Notes: generated by a model not told the origin, from the letters alone. A stretch of DNA of 64,000 nt from Heligmosomoides polygyrus polygyrus (GCA_947396885.1 OX377202.1:82192408-82256407); one strand, 5' to 3'. Positions 21,401 to 36,400 are shown, counted from the first letter of the stretch. Program-made: numbers and translations.

Positions 21401-24400
21401 CCTTAAACATGAGATCAAAGCTCTAGTAATTTTTAAATTTCTTTAATAATTTGTTGTAGTAGGTGAGTTTTCTAGTCGTCTTTTATCTATGAGCGCTTTT
21501 TGGTGAGGGCGCGCCGGCCGTCGTGTGTACCGTGGTTCGTTCAGAGGTCTGGTGAGGTCACACAAGCGTTATATCTTCGGGGTACTTGAATTGGCACCAG
21601 ACGCTCCAGGGAAGGATAAAACGTTGAGTTGTCCTGACAGTGGCGGCTCATTGTCTACGCTAAGTGCACGTTGAAACTGGCTTTCCGCTGTCCGCTAGAA
21701 GTGGAGTGCGTGGCGCATCTCAAAAAAGGGTGAGTAACGCCAGCCCTTATCCTCTGGGTAATTGCAGGCAGAGCTTCGCTCATGTCGCTGGAGCATCCAG
21801 CCCTGTGCATGGATGGCGGAATATTGGTGGACGCGATCGTCACAGCTCTCTCGGATTCCACAAAGGATTTCTGCCAGTCAGCTATAGTTGGCCTGCGACA
21901 CATAAATGACGTGTGTCGAGTGGTTATACCGGATCTGGAAGTGGTGAGTCAAATTCTTCATCTCATCGAGCAGGTTTTATGCTCCAGATATTCGTCCATT
22001 CCAGATGCCACGTATCCCGTTTATACGTTACCTGATAGAGAGCGTGAGCTCCTTGTGCTATGCGTCCTCCTGGTTTGTGAGACTTGGTGGAGCAAGTGGC
22101 TTGATGTACTTCATCGAGAACTTCCCGGATTCTGTAGTGCTGACGAACATTAGCGGCTTTATGGACAGCCTGATCGAAGTGCGTTCTTCATGCATTTCGA
22201 CGTTCATTATAATTAATTTCTCGCACTCCTTCAGGTACTAATCGGCATGACCGACCAAGTTTCCTGCGGCGCTGTAGACATGGCCGTAGGCGCTATCGAA
22301 AAACTACAGAGGAGGTGTTTTATCGTACGTAGTTGCTCGATTAAATGACGTCTTCTCCTAGCCTTCGGTTCAACATCTTCGTTCAGGGATGCCAAGTGAG
22401 CGATCACAAAGTCGCCATTTTCATGAACTGCGTCGCCGGCCATTTGTTCAGCGGAAGTCAGCACGTTCGCCAGAAGGTAGAACTATTCGTCGCCCTTGTT
22501 GGGCTCCCTCACAAATATCAGCGTTTTCAGACATTAGCGATGTTAAACACCTGCGCAGACATTCTTGGTGTGTCGCTGTCGACTTTGTTGTACACATATA
22601 GGGACATTTTTGCAACACGCATTGGTAACTAAATTTTGTATTTTTCAAAATAATGACGCTGTTCAGCGTTCTGTTAATCTTCAAAATTTGAATGATTCAG
22701 AGCGCGCGATGGATGAGTTCAATGTGTTGGCTCTTCTTGACCGTTGCGGAAGCTTAGAGGCTCTGCGTACCATCTTCGTATGCCAACCACCCTTGATAGA
22801 CATTTCCATCGACCTGCCAAGGACCCAGCATTTCGCTAAGGAGCTCATCAAAGTGTGCCAGATGCCTATCAACGAAATGCTCGAGCTGTAGGTGTTTGTC
22901 TAGAGAATTACCTCTCTCCAAGGGAATTCTACAGCGAAGTGTTTTAGTGAGCTCTTCAAGTCTATGGAAGGTTGCCCTGCTCATTTTCTACCACCGTATA
23001 CGGTCACGGAAAAGGCGGAATATTACAAAGCCTTGGCTATCAGTGGGTTCACTTCATTATTCTTACGACGAGATTTCAAGGATACGGAATAAGATAGCAA
23101 TTGTAGAAGCGCTGGTCAGTCTGTATAAGGCACTTGTTGGATCCGACAATGTGCAGAGCATGGATACGTCGTCGGCTACCGTCGGCGGTGGAGTTACTGT
23201 AACACTGGAAGAGATTGCCAATGCCACTATCGAGACTATTCTGTGTCCCATTCCTTCGGTTATTCAAGCTGCTGAAGAGGCGCTAATGCAGGTTGGGCTG
23301 AACGCATTTCCCAGTAGTAGAGGATTTGAATGAAGGCAAGCTTCCAGATCGCTCCGATAGATGCGAAGTGCGTGAGAACTATAGGCGATTGTGTGTTCAA
23401 CCAGTTCCGCAGATCACAATGCGAAGCTCGCAGTGCTGAGAGTGTGGCGCAGCTGTACCGCCTTGTCCGTCTGAACACCTCCTTGTTCGATATCAACCTG
23501 GCGTCAAACCTGGTGGTGAGTTGGCCTCGCTCCATTTACTGGGCTGCTACATTAGCGAATGTCAACAATCTCCTTTTAGAGTTACATATGTGGGCACGCT
23601 ACTCGCTATCCCTTGGAACCGACACCAACTGCGGTGCCTCAGCTGGATGGTCAGGACGTGGAGGCAATCACGCAGACTGTCCGTCTACTCCTCCTTGTAC
23701 AAGATCCAGCCGCCGCCAAGCTGGCCACTCAGCTAACGGGATTCATAGCATATTTTGATCACCACTACTGCACAAGTGTGAGTCAGTTGTGATCTGCTGG
23801 CAGTTTCTTTTCAAAGTTTTTTTTTACGTTGCTATGCTAATTCCTAAATGTTTATTATGTAATGTAGGAGGACTCGTTACAAAATTCTTGTCGCTATAGC
23901 GACATTGGGGTGTTTTGGTTCACCTTGAAGGACAAGAAGACGAAGAACACTGCCGTAGTCAATGCCACGCACATCCACCAATTCAGATCCTTCCTTCTTC
24001 CCTCGACCGTATTTTTGATACAGCGATTTGAATGCTGGTTTATGTGTGCTAATAATTGGACGAAAATAGGTATGGTCTCTGGCCCCTGTTGGCCCAAAAT
24101 TTAGAGGCTGTTTAGAACGAGAAATTCTTCTTAATTGACAAATGACATAAGTGTTCCATTCTTAGGCACGGCTAGAAAAAGTAATCCCGTTCAAGTCCTC
24201 GAGCGATTTGAGCAAGCAAAATTGTCGTTCGAAATAGCAATTTGGAAAAGTCACTCGCAAAAGCGGTCGTAAATCCTTTGTAAAGCATCATCTATACGAT
24301 TTTTGCACTTCCATTAGATAAACAACACGATCTACTAGTCAGATGATGTCACAATCCTTACATCAAGCAGTTGAAGATTTGCAAAGTTGTTCTAATGCTC

Positions 24401-27400
24401 TGAAATAGGAGTTTTTTTGTAACAAGAGGATAAGAGCTCTTGGTTCTCAAAGGGAAGCGAGCCCGTACGCGTACAAAGAACTTCAGGATGTGGTCATCTA
24501 CCGCACTGTGTCAAAATTAGCCTCACCTTGCAGTTCCTTCCCTTGCACAGTTCTCAGCTGCCGCGGAGTAGAGCACAGAACTCATTCAAACGCATTCATT
24601 TTACGGCCGCGGACCCGTTCCCTATAAGTACAGAGTTTTTACAATGCTTCAGATAATGTGAGGACTTTTGAGACGACTAAGTTTGGGCGGATCCGTGTGA
24701 AATTTGTGAATTGGAAAACTAATCGGTTAATCCGATTTACTTCATTTTTCATAAGGTTTAAAAAGAATATGGCAAAGTATGACATCTTTACAGGTGTGGT
24801 TGGCATCAGCAATTGTTTTTTCTAAAGCTAAAGTTCGTTCTGCTTTTTACACTACCACTAATAATGTCTCGCCAATATTTGTCCATGTAAATTCGTATTC
24901 GTAATCCACTATTCAATTCATTGTCGTTTCATCTGTAGGCATACGACGCGTGGATCCCACCGCTCGCCACGCTGTTGTCTACTCATGCACGAGAATCCAT
25001 GGCATTCTTCTTGTCCGAAGAGTCGCTAGCAATGCCCTGCCGGAGGGCATTGCTTCGGAAGCTCATAAAAGACGAAGAGTGTGCTCCAATTCGAAGTCTT
25101 CTAATGCAGGATTCTTCCTATTTTGCGAACCTGCTGGAGAATCGGGTCATGGTATGTTTATATGGTTCCTAGACGCTTCCTTTTACAACGCCGCTTACAT
25201 TGTGTGCATTGCTGTTCTTCACTATGTGGCGTTAGCTGTAGGTTTGTAGGATTCCTCGGGAGAATGGAGAGAAGCTTCTCCTTCACACCAAAGCGAGGCC
25301 GAGATCATGGAGCGCGAGATGCTTTGCCTACACGTGATAGACGCTGTCTCACGTAGAAATGTCCAATGGTTCGCGGGCGCAAAGGAACTCGTCATAAAGT
25401 TGAGACAGGTAAGCCGTCTTGTCATGATGTGCTACTTCCTCTAAATCGTGTTTTGAACGGTTTCTAACAGAACGTCTAGCTATTCACTATTCGGCAAAAA
25501 ATTTTGAAGTAGTGAAGATTGGCGTTGTAGGACGTGTATTTCGGGTTTTATGAAAGCAGTTGATTTTTTATTCCCATTATTTTTTTACTCATGGGCAGAT
25601 ATTCTTGACGTGAAAAAATGGAGAAGGAGAAAGGAATTCCTTGTTGTATTTGCTGATCGTACAATTTAAAGTCTCCTGTTGAGTTAGCTTAGCACCGTGG
25701 CTCACTTCTGTACTGTAACCAGCCCATGGATATGCCAGTGTTTTACCCTCTCATCTCTCCTCTAACGTAGGAGGTATTACTCTACTCACCGATTATTGCG
25801 GCACCTGATTAGTCTTAAAAATGAACGTAGCATAAAGGTAAAGTAGGGTAAATTAGAGACCTTAAACAGGTCACGGGTTTCTGTTGCTGACTGGGGCTGA
25901 TATTTAAATGCCGAAAACTTTCTTACTTCAAGGAAGCTTTTATTTCTAGCTTTCTTTAAAAAAGTTCAACGGCAAATGTGTTTTTCAAAGAATGTTAGTA
26001 TGTGTCTGTGGTGTGTGTGTGGCTGTGTGTGTTTGTCAGTTTATCAGTCTGTCAGATGGAGAACCCTTCCAATACGCAATTGCTGTACTAGGGATGTCGA
26101 CGAAAACACAAATAGCATTTTTAAATCGTTGGAATTAGTTCGTTTTCTAGCTAACCTTATAGAAACAGAATTTCCTTGATTCCGTGTCCGTAGACCGTAG
26201 TCTTATAATATTGTGCGCTTGTTGGACTAGATAATTGTTATTTTGAGTTGCGTAGACTGCAAATTTCGGTCATTTTCATAAACTTAAGCGTTACTTTGGA
26301 TAGCCAACTCCAATCGGCAAAGCAAAGTTACTGATTAATCTACAGGCCAAAGGTTGGCATTAGTCAGTCCCTTGAAGGAAACACCGCACCATCTAGTTCT
26401 ACGTGATGTCGTGGCGGGAATTTGAGAGCCTGATTCACTGATGCGATAACTGGTTGTGACCAGTTGATGAATATGTCAGTACTTTATCCTCCCATCTGAT
26501 TTCACCAACAACAGAGGGATAGAATGCTTGTTTGACCTAGGCGAGTCTCGCACAAGGGGTGCCCAAGCTTCCTCCGACTGCGTTTCTTGGCTGTCTAGAT
26601 ATTTCCACCTTGTTCAGGAGAGTTTCTTTGCTATTTAAGAAAGTCAGCGTTTACCCAGCTATAGAGATTAAGTGCATACTTTTGTCTTACCCCAAACGAT
26701 GAAACCCTCAATTCAGCTGTGGAATAACGCGGACTTCAAAGGTCGCTATGTGGTTCATGCACCGTGTAATAAGGATCTGCTGGAGCTGACGATAAAAATG
26801 ATGACAGAGCACAAATACAAGGTGCCACGTCTGCTGGTCAACTGCTTCATTCGGCACTACAGGTATCAGGTGCCGAAGTTTTAAGCGCATCTTGACTTTC
26901 TATATCATTGCATCATCGCAGGCACAATAATAACGACCTCGATCTGCTTTGCGACATTCTTTTCGTGTTCATAGGGCGTTACGTGACAGATTTCTGCTTC
27001 GTACGAGAATTCCTCGAGCGGGAAGTGATACCGGTATGTATTAACCTTTTCAACCACTTCTACAGAGGTCATTGGACGAATTTGTTTAGACTTATTCCAT
27101 GGAATGGCGAAGGAAGCTGTTCTCCTTCGTGCTTGGAAAGTTCGAAGCTGGTGGTTCAACTGTAATTAAAGACTTGCTGTACGTGAAGATCGTACAGTAC
27201 GTGTTGATTCCATGCCTGCAATGGGCATTCGAACGCTACAACGTCGATGAGGTGCGTCTGCCTTAGTACATCTATGTTTGGCTGAAATTTTCTTCAGTTC
27301 TATGATTTTCAGATACTAGGAGAAATTCAAAACCCATCTGAGCAACCAGAAAATGACCCTAATGATCTCGTTTATCGTTTGGCTCATGTAAGTGTTGCTT

Positions 27401-30400
27401 ATGTCACTGCTTTCTAGTGGTTCACCCGTAATTGCTGTCTTTACAGATAATCGATCAGAATAGGCAGGTGATGAGTGATGGCATAGTGATTGTTCTGTAC
27501 CAGCTATGTACTCTTCTGGTCAAACATGCGCCACGACATGTTCATAACAATGACTCCAAGTAAGAACTTCACTTTTAAGAACTAACGATAAGTTCGAGTG
27601 CAGTGCTCCGCTGAAGTTTTGAATTCTAGTAACTTCGGAAGGCCAGCAGAATCCTACCATATATGCGACAAAAATAGAACAGTTCTAGTCGTCTGTGCTT
27701 CTTTACCGGTTAAAGATATTGCTTAGGTTTTTGAGCGGCCTAATGTTCCAACTGGTTTGTTGGATCCCCTATTCTGCCATTAACGCAGAACGGCGGCGCT
27801 GCGGCTGTCGTTGGCTGGCGAAATGGTTTATGTTCAGCGGTAACTTGGTGGCTCATCAAATAATGGCAGGCGTAATGACATTGCTTCATGCTAGCGATGA
27901 ATGAGCGGATCTCTGAAGACGGCAATCTCTGAGTTGTACTACTCGCTCAAGGACCTTCCTATACAAGGAACCTTTTGAGCTTAAGAAACTGTAGTTTCCA
28001 AACAACATTGATAGAACGATCCGCGCAGCTTGATAGCACTTTCTAGACGTAATCCTGGGTAACACAACATACCTAGCCAAGGTAAGCGTTTATGAATAAG
28101 ATTTCTGCCCTCTGTCCATCGCCATGCCTTGGTCTGCGTATTCTGGGGTATGCACACATTGCGTCCAATATTGATGAATCCGATTCCTTGTCTCAGCTTC
28201 TGGGATCACGCTTTCTTAGGACCGCGAACAATGTACTTCCCAATGGACGTAGCGACTTCATGTTGATTCGTTCAGCTTGTGATCAAGATTATCACTAACA
28301 TTAAGTTTAAGAGGATCGGCCCAGCCTTCGACGACGTATCCTCTGTCTCCCTGGATGCAATTTCATATTGACCCAGTAGAAGGGAGATGGGCTGGAGAGG
28401 GTTGAGGAAGGGCTATTGTAGAGATGGATATTCATTGTGCGCCTTTGCTGCGGGAGGTATGGAAGTACTCATGACGACTGAACTCGCAAACGTTTAAGAA
28501 GGGCATAGGTTGCTCTATACGTATTGGGTAAATCAGCCCCGTCACACACTAACAGCAGGTTAGCAAGTTATAAGTAACATACAGGCAAGAGAGAAGAGAG
28601 GATCAGCAGCCGTTTCCTTCACCGATACAGTACATGCTCGAGCACGGTAACCACATTCAAGTTCAGAGCGTATTGTAAGAAGCATAAACGAAATGTCGGA
28701 ATTGAACTTCTTAGGACCGTATACAGTGAGAGAACCTTATATTCAGGCAATATTTTTCAGGAAGCACGGATGGCGATTGAGAGTTTTCATGCTTTTTGCC
28801 TGGTCCTGCCTAACTCCTACGAACAGGCAGGATGCCACACTTCGATACACAGGTTTTCTGTTCATCTCACATATTGTACAGAAGTTCACCATTAATCGGA
28901 AGATCGTTCTGCAGGTAGGATAGTTCGTGCTTTAGGTGAATGTATCACATATACTGCTGGCCAGTGTTTCAGGTGTTCCAAGCGCTGTGCGGTTCTTTTC
29001 AATATGACAGCCGAGAACTCGTCAGGCGTGCAGCCGATGTGGTAACGGCAGCGATGCCAATTCGAATGGACGACGGAAACCATCAGATGTTCATCAATGT
29101 GAAGCGCGTTCTCAACGAAGAAGCCCACAGCTTGCAGCATATTCAGCACATAGTGTAGGAGTGGGTCTTTACCACTCAAATGAAGCCCAATGATTGTAAT
29201 CCATTTGCAGGAGTATGGTTGTGCGAAATTACCGATCTTACTTCGCTTGTCGCCACGCGCTGTTCAAGCCGCTCATGAATGCAGTGCGGCGTGTAATAAG
29301 CACACCGAATTCGGCCATGGATGGGTAAGCTCGTGGTGCGGTTCGCTAACCGTCATTCCTACTGCTGACTGTTCAGGGTAGTGACTCGAAAATTAGCGCT
29401 GGACATGTGTGAGATGGTGATCAAGTGGGAACTGCTTCGATTACAGAAGGTTGAACAGCTGACGCAGGGTCTCTCGTCGCATGATGATGAGGTAGGGTGT
29501 TAATTGAAACTGCGATGGATTCCTCCAGCTTTTGGCTAGATCCTGATATTAGTTTGTACTTCATTTGTAATTGTTTTAGTTGGATTCGCTCTTAAATGAT
29601 GCGGATGGCTCACGACATCCGTCACAACAGTCATGTAACCTTCCAACGGGTGAGTTCGTGTTTGGTTTGGACGCCTTCCCAGAAGTTCGTCAAAGTTTGT
29701 ACTAGATCTGTGCTCTTTTATGGTGTATGAGCATAGGATACACAATTTGGGAAAATTTTTCACCTTTTACGGTTTATGAGATTTTAACCGTAACCTTCTC
29801 CAAAGTTGTTTGCTTCCGTCAACACCTCGCTTTGAAATGTGCTCCGCCTGTATGATACTTATGCGCACCTATCTTTTAGAATGAGTTCTCAAAGTGCACT
29901 GTATATGTATAGAAATGATGTAAGGCTTTCAGTATAGTTGAAATATATCTTCTTTAGGAAACGTAGGGGGTGAGTTCGAAGACCAGCTGTACAAGCAGAT
30001 GTCGAAGGAGTGTGTGGACGAAGTAGTTGCTATGCTTCTTAAGTTTGCAATACAGGTACAGTAGCCTAATATATTCTTCATTATTCTTTATCCTCTCTTG
30101 GATTCTATAACTTATTATGGAGCAGCAGTAAGCCATGTTTTGTAGTCGAGTTCTGGTGTCCAACCGCATCAGTTGCACCAGGCTACGGTTGAGAATGGAA
30201 AGCGGAGCATCGGACTTATGAAGCAGTGCCTCAAATCTGCTGTTTGGGGAGACATTGTAACTATCAAAGTCGGATGGTTAGTTGGAAGCTGTTTTCTCCA
30301 TCGCTATGCTAGTGATTCCTATCTAATTTTAGGCTTGAGAAAGAGCTAACTGTTCCGCCGGAGTCATTGGTTCGCCAGGAGAATCAGCCTCAATTTGCTC

Positions 30401-33400
30401 AGTCGATCTCGCAATCTCAGCAGGCCCTTGAAGTTGTGATTAACTTGGTGACAATAATGGTAGGCTTTGTTCAGGGTCCGTTTCCTGTGGTAGTGAAATT
30501 TTTGAACTCTCTGTTTCCAGCCGAAGCCTCTACTGCTGCAAACAGTTCGACCTCTCCAAAGGGCCATAATTTCCTGCCTTAACTGTGGACATAGCACGGT
30601 ATTATTTTTCTTGAAGGCCTTGTTTTCCAACTGCTCTACCGACACTGAAGTCAATCTATTGCCTTCTTAGCTGGTTCGCCTTGTCAACGTGCTGGTCACG
30701 AAATTGTTCGAAAAATCCAACTGCTCGATGACTGGCATGTACGAATTCGAAATTCTCAATCAGTTCATTTCGAAGTACCTGAATGACCATTTCAATTCCT
30801 ATGTCAAGTAAGTGAATTCGTTTTCTCGCAAAACTCATCGCATAGGTCTCTTTATCACCATATGCCTTGTGCTCTACAAATTTGGCCTGAGCCACTACAT
30901 TGACATTGACAGATCGTCGACCTGTATGGTGATGAACGCCTTCACTGCTCTCACATTACTTCGGGTGATCTGTGCACAACAGCCTGGATATTTGGATGCG
31001 ATGTGCTTGCAATCGTACGTGAAGGTGAGTTATTCATAATGCCTTCTGTTACCCTGCCAAGAAGAACTAGCAATTGAAATGGGAACAACGTTGCGGCTTT
31101 TAGCTCTTAGCTGGAACGAGGTACTCGTGGGAACTCGGAAACATAAGGTGTTTAGTTTTGAAGGTATGAAAACCTTTGGTGCTAGAAGAAGGTTTCGTCG
31201 AACAATTCTTTGGCAACGAGGATGTCAGTCAGCTTCAACAGGAGCACAGCTAGCTTCTCCTCTGACTTTAGATTCTCTTGTGAAATATTGTGGTTGTTTT
31301 GAAACTTTTAATTGCTTAACGTTCCCAACCGCCTCGTCATCATAAGAAGCTGTTCGAGTAGCGCATTACATGATACTGTCGAAGCATGGGACATTAAACA
31401 ATTCCAACAAATCTAGTCACAGCACATGTTTATGAAATAGGCTGTACATCAGTGACGAATCGCTAGCTGAGAGTGAATCCAGATTATAAATAGTTGGTAT
31501 CATGTTGCTATCCAGGTCTTTTCAGCCAAATTTCTTTCCGAATCTTTGCTTTGGTGAGATTTTGGAATACTAAGCGGGCTGGTGCCATCTCCATTATGAG
31601 ACCGTGGTCGTGGAACACTCAAATAAACACGGTTTCTGTGCTCCCATCTGCTGACGCTGAGGAGAGCACAGAGCTAGACAAAGGAAAGAACTTCGGGATG
31701 TGGGTCATCTTAGTAACCCGTTTTAGGATACCTTTCCAGTGTACAGCGAGCACCAGTCCGCTTAGTACCGATTTTGGTACTTCTTAGGGTTAGGGTTAAA
31801 TCAGCATTGAAGGCCGTTCAGAGAAGCACCGCCGTGCTACGCGACGAAATGATAGGTACCTATCTCGAACGGGCAGCGCGATTAATCGATGTGGGAGATC
31901 GCGTCGCGTTACGTCGCGTTGTGCTGCGGCGGAGCTCTGAACATCTCCTAATGCCAGTGGTGGAGAGCAGAAACTGGTCTATCGCGACTTCACATCCTTA
32001 TCGTGTTGCGTGAGACCGGATTCTTCTTTCCCTCCTTACGCTATTCACCCGGCGTTGGACCAATCTTCTAGAGCTCGCTGCAGTACAGGAAGGAGCCTGT
32101 CATGATTGCGACTATGCGACTAATTTAGGTTGGTTCCTGGTGACAAACATTTTGTTTTGCTGGAATTCTTGACAAAGGGGCTAAATGCTTAAATTAGAAC
32201 ACTAATGGTGAGAACTACCAGAAGAAGACGAAAAATCAGCAAGCAAGCCGTTGAGAAGGACCCATGTCGAATTAATATTCGATCCAGAGTTTGAAGGCAT
32301 GGGTCATCATTTTTGCATGAAACTATCTGTTGTCACCTCCTGGTATCTTTCGCAAGCGTAAACTATGAATGCATGGACCAGCTCACTGCGCAGCCAGTTT
32401 CGTTAGACTGCTCAGTACCACAGTTCTGTGTCTGAATATCCGCTGATGGAGTGGTGCGAAAGGAGCGGCTAGAATTGCCTCGCTTCTCGGCCTCTTGGGT
32501 AGGATAAAAGCTTGATATAGCTGTTTAGTTGTTGATCAGAATACCCTTCCACATGTTTTCACAACTTTCTTCCTAAATTCAAATAGCTTGTTTGTACCGA
32601 TTTGTAATGACTGTTTCCACGTAGAACGGAATCTACCATATTTCTTGCGGCGGTATTAGTTTTCCAGTTCCTTCGTGAATTTTCGAACTGTATCCTTCGC
32701 CGTCCGCGTGTAGCACAGTCGGAGGAGGCGCGACTGTCGTGCACCCGATATCAGGTTCCTGGTTCGAATTTCCCGACCAGGCTAACCAAGCCTTCCATCC
32801 CTCCGGGGTCGGTAAATTGGTACCAGACTCGTCTGGGAAGGATAGAGCACTGACTTTTTCATCGGCTGGCCACCGCAGGTCATTGTATGGCCAAATACGC
32901 ATTCATGTCGCCTCCACGACATCCCGTAGAAGTGGAATGCGCTGGCCCATCTCAGAAGGGATTGAGTAGCGCCTCCTTTATCCTTTATCCTTTATCCTTT
33001 GCCATCCAGGCTAAGTCATCGTTTACGTTATCGGAGAAGTTTCCTCGTCACATGCTTTTTCACTGACCTATCAACACTCAGTCGTTAACAAGGTAAATCG
33101 GCCGGCAGTATAAATCATTTTGAAGCAAAATTTGAGCACTTTTCAAACCATAGTTAGACACTTACTTCCGCAATCAAACTGAAGATCTTCCAAATCAAAA
33201 CGGACGTTCTTCAGGTTAGGCTAGTCACTCTCTACTATAGAAATTTAGCACGAACTCTTTTGAAATTTCCTAATTCATCAACCTCCAAAAGTAGACACAG
33301 TATTTCAAGGCTGATATTTTTTATTTTGCGTAAAAAAAGAATGTGTTTAGGCTTATTTTGAAGTGCAAGAAGCAAAAATTTTTGAGTGTATTAAAAGGAG

Positions 33401-36400
33401 AGAGCATGTTTATGCACTTGTCCAGCACGTTGCGATTTTCATTGTTGGTCGGAAAATCTGATTGCGTAGACCGGTGGTGAATATACTAATCAGCAATACT
33501 GAAGGAACTTTTTTAGAGAACTCCTGTCTCCACAACGCAGGTAAGTAAGCAGCATATAGACTATGAATGAAATAGAAATCGCGGCGAGCTCCACGAGTGT
33601 TTGGCGCGACCTCTTTTTGGAATATAGGAAAAATTGCTGCTTTCCTGCACTTTAAAATAAGCTTGAATCCGCAGTTTTTCTTTGAAAAGATTAAAAAAAA
33701 CCTGACAAAAAATGGAACACTCCAAACAATATATTCATTTTTTGGGGCAAGTGAACTATACAATTTCAACTAAAGCATGAATATTTTTTAAATTGAATAT
33801 TTATGTTTATCCTCTACCATTGGGCGCGTGTAGCGCAGTTGGAGGAGGCGCGACTGCCGCGTGCACCCAATACCAGGTTCCTGGTTCGGATTTCCCGCCA
33901 TGGCCAACTAAGCCTTCCATCCCTCCGGGGTCGGTAAATTGGTACCAGAATTGTCTGGGAAGGATAGAGCGCTGACTTGTTCATCGGCTGGCCACCGCAA
34001 GTCATTGTATGACCAAATACGCATTCATGCCGCCTCCACGACATCCCGTAGAAGTAGAATGCGCTGGCGCATCCCAGAAGGGATTGAGTAACGCCGTCCT
34101 TTATCCTTATCCTTATTCTTATCTTCTACCATTAGGTGTCTAGCTTAAACGGAAGGTGTTGGTTATGATGTAGCATATGTTGGATTTGATTTCAGATTTG
34201 CTTTGAAAAGTGTCCTTTTTGATGTGAAAATTTATTTGTTCTACGTTAACCAGATAACGTGCCATAAACCAGACACAATAGTAGCACAACACAAGAGGCA
34301 CATGCAAAGAGCGTACAAGATTTCAAAGAAGCACGAGAGGAGCTACCTAAATATCCAGAGTAATGCTAAATTCTACAAATGGAAAACAATGAAGTATAGT
34401 GTCAAAGATGAGGTCTTTGCAACTGCTAAAGCGCCTAAGTGAAATTGCTGAGGTATAATGTTGACCAGCGATTGTACCTATCATAGTGGTAAAAAGCGAA
34501 ATTTGATGGTAGCGAAGCTTTGTCATGATAACTTAAGCTGTATCTCCAAACTTTTATCTCCTGTTTGTGGGAGATTAGAAAATACTTGAATAGTTGTCTT
34601 CCGATATTTCGAACGTTGCTTTTGAAGGTGCTGGAGAAAGCTGTGAGGGATCACGTGACGCATGTTTCTGAACAAGGCGAGGCGACAAGAGAAAAATGTT
34701 GGTTTTGCACTGCCGCTCCTCAGCGAGTTTTTAAGTTTTTTTTTCCCGTCACTCAATTTCGGTTGTTCTAGTAGCAACGGCTGAGATGATATCAATGGCT
34801 CTGGAGATTCTACGTCCCCGAATCGAGGCCATATCAACGGAGGCAAAGAGAACGATTTGCCAGAACGTTCTTCTTCCTCTCATCGAACGTTCCACCTTTG
34901 AGAAGATCATTGACGTCGTGTTGCGAATCGTCTCCGAGCTGGTTGTAACCCATCGTGACGAGGTGTGCAATTTTTGTTCATCGAAATCTTTCACCTCAAA
35001 CCGAGAAGGTAGTCTCTTACCATCAGAGGTATGTCGGAGAGGTAATTCTTCTGTATATGACTAGAAGCGCCTCTGCCTTAAAAATAACAAGCAGGTAGCA
35101 AATACGTTAACCCAAATTATGCTCAGAGCAGAGCTACGGTCGATTAGATTTGCAACATACCAAGCTTCGGTCATCGTTGTCCTGATTGGGCGCGTGAAAG
35201 CGCAATCGGAAAAGTTGCAGGCTGGCGCGTGCACCTCGATTAAAGGTTCTTACCATTTCTTTCAGTGCCATTCGGTTTAACCAGTCCTTTAATTCCTCCG
35301 AGGTCAGTGAATTGGTAGCAGACTTGAAGGGCAAAACTAACTTGTTTATCGGGTGGCCACCGCAGTTGGTATTGGCGAAATGTGTATTCAAACTACCTCT
35401 GCGGTATCCCGTAAAGGTAGAATGCGTGGCGCATAACAAAGGGCTTCATTATCGCTTCTTTCCTTCGTTTTCGTATTTGTAGTCGCATAATTTATTTATT
35501 TAATATATTTATGGGCGCGATTTGATGTTATTAGCGTACGCGTGAACATGCAGTAAAACAACATCAAATAGATAAAATCCAGCAGGATGTAAACTTCTAG
35601 GGCGCTGAACTAATTTAAAAAGCAACACTAATGAGGTTAATAAGAGAACGCTCAAATGGACTTGGTTAATCAAACAGTAGACAGAAGAAAATTGTAACTG
35701 AACGGCGAGCAGGAGCAACGGAAGCGTGGTTCCATAAAAGAGATGACTATCCGAATTCGTCTACAACGTCCAGGAATCCAGTTTTTCAGCAATTTTAGAT
35801 GCTGATAAAGTGGTTCGACAGAGGAATAACCCTTGGACAGGAGAACATTTTCCGAATTCCAGATTTAGCCAGAGAACTTTCAAGTTTTAAAGACATTCCT
35901 CTACTACCTAAATGCAAAAATTAAAAAAAAGTCGAACCGTTGATATTCGTTCTTCCAGTTAATACCTTGAACACCGTTATTTCTTTATCTTCCGCTCTCT
36001 AGACTACGCAAATAAACTTTTGCGCCTCACCAACCACAAGATATGTAACGATAGTAAACAGCAGAGCAGCGTGCCACTAATTTTCTAACAAAATTATTTT
36101 GTACGCCTTCTAAAAGCCCTATATCGCTGTTCAAATACGGGTCGGGAACTGTAGTGCCACTCTCAGCTAATGGACGGACGAGAGTTTTGTATGCCTTGAT
36201 CAAAGCAGACGAATCCGTTGTTCTAACCATTAGAGCCTTAAAAATATTGTACGTGCGTGAAAAACCTTTGGTGAAAATGTTTCTGATGTGACGATTAAGA
36301 CGAAACTTATTATCAAAGAAGAAACCTAAGTCGCCGAACTGCGCTAACCTAATCCAATTTGAAGCCATCAACATAATACAGGGTGTCTCAAAAAATGTAC

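Larger units (their letters stand above)
31025..34627 (+). other. trr-1 intron 53 (3.6 kb), repeat-bearing
   Basis: It holds two tRNA-derived SINEs (32705-33001 and 33824-34125) and a copy of the dispersed AT-rich repeat (about 33060-33790). The first 1.6 kb has nothing I recognise. Confidence 0.6.

Noticed and set aside
22389..22601. Arg/Ser-rich open frame overlapping exons 29-30
   Set aside because: Alternative frame; the frame chosen matches TRRAP and keeps phase.
23496..23736. Two competing open frames over exon 35
   Set aside because: The third frame (starting [14 protein letters not shown]) joins in phase on both sides and resembles TRRAP.
31774..32013. Arg-rich open frame preceded by two copies of TTAGGG-like sequence (AGGGTTAGGGTTA)
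   Set aside because: Too few units for an interstitial telomere tract, nematode telomeres are TTAGGC, and the frame has no family resemblance.
34203..34442. 79-codon Lys-rich open frame in intron 53
   Set aside because: Low-complexity composition, no motif, lies beside repeat copies.
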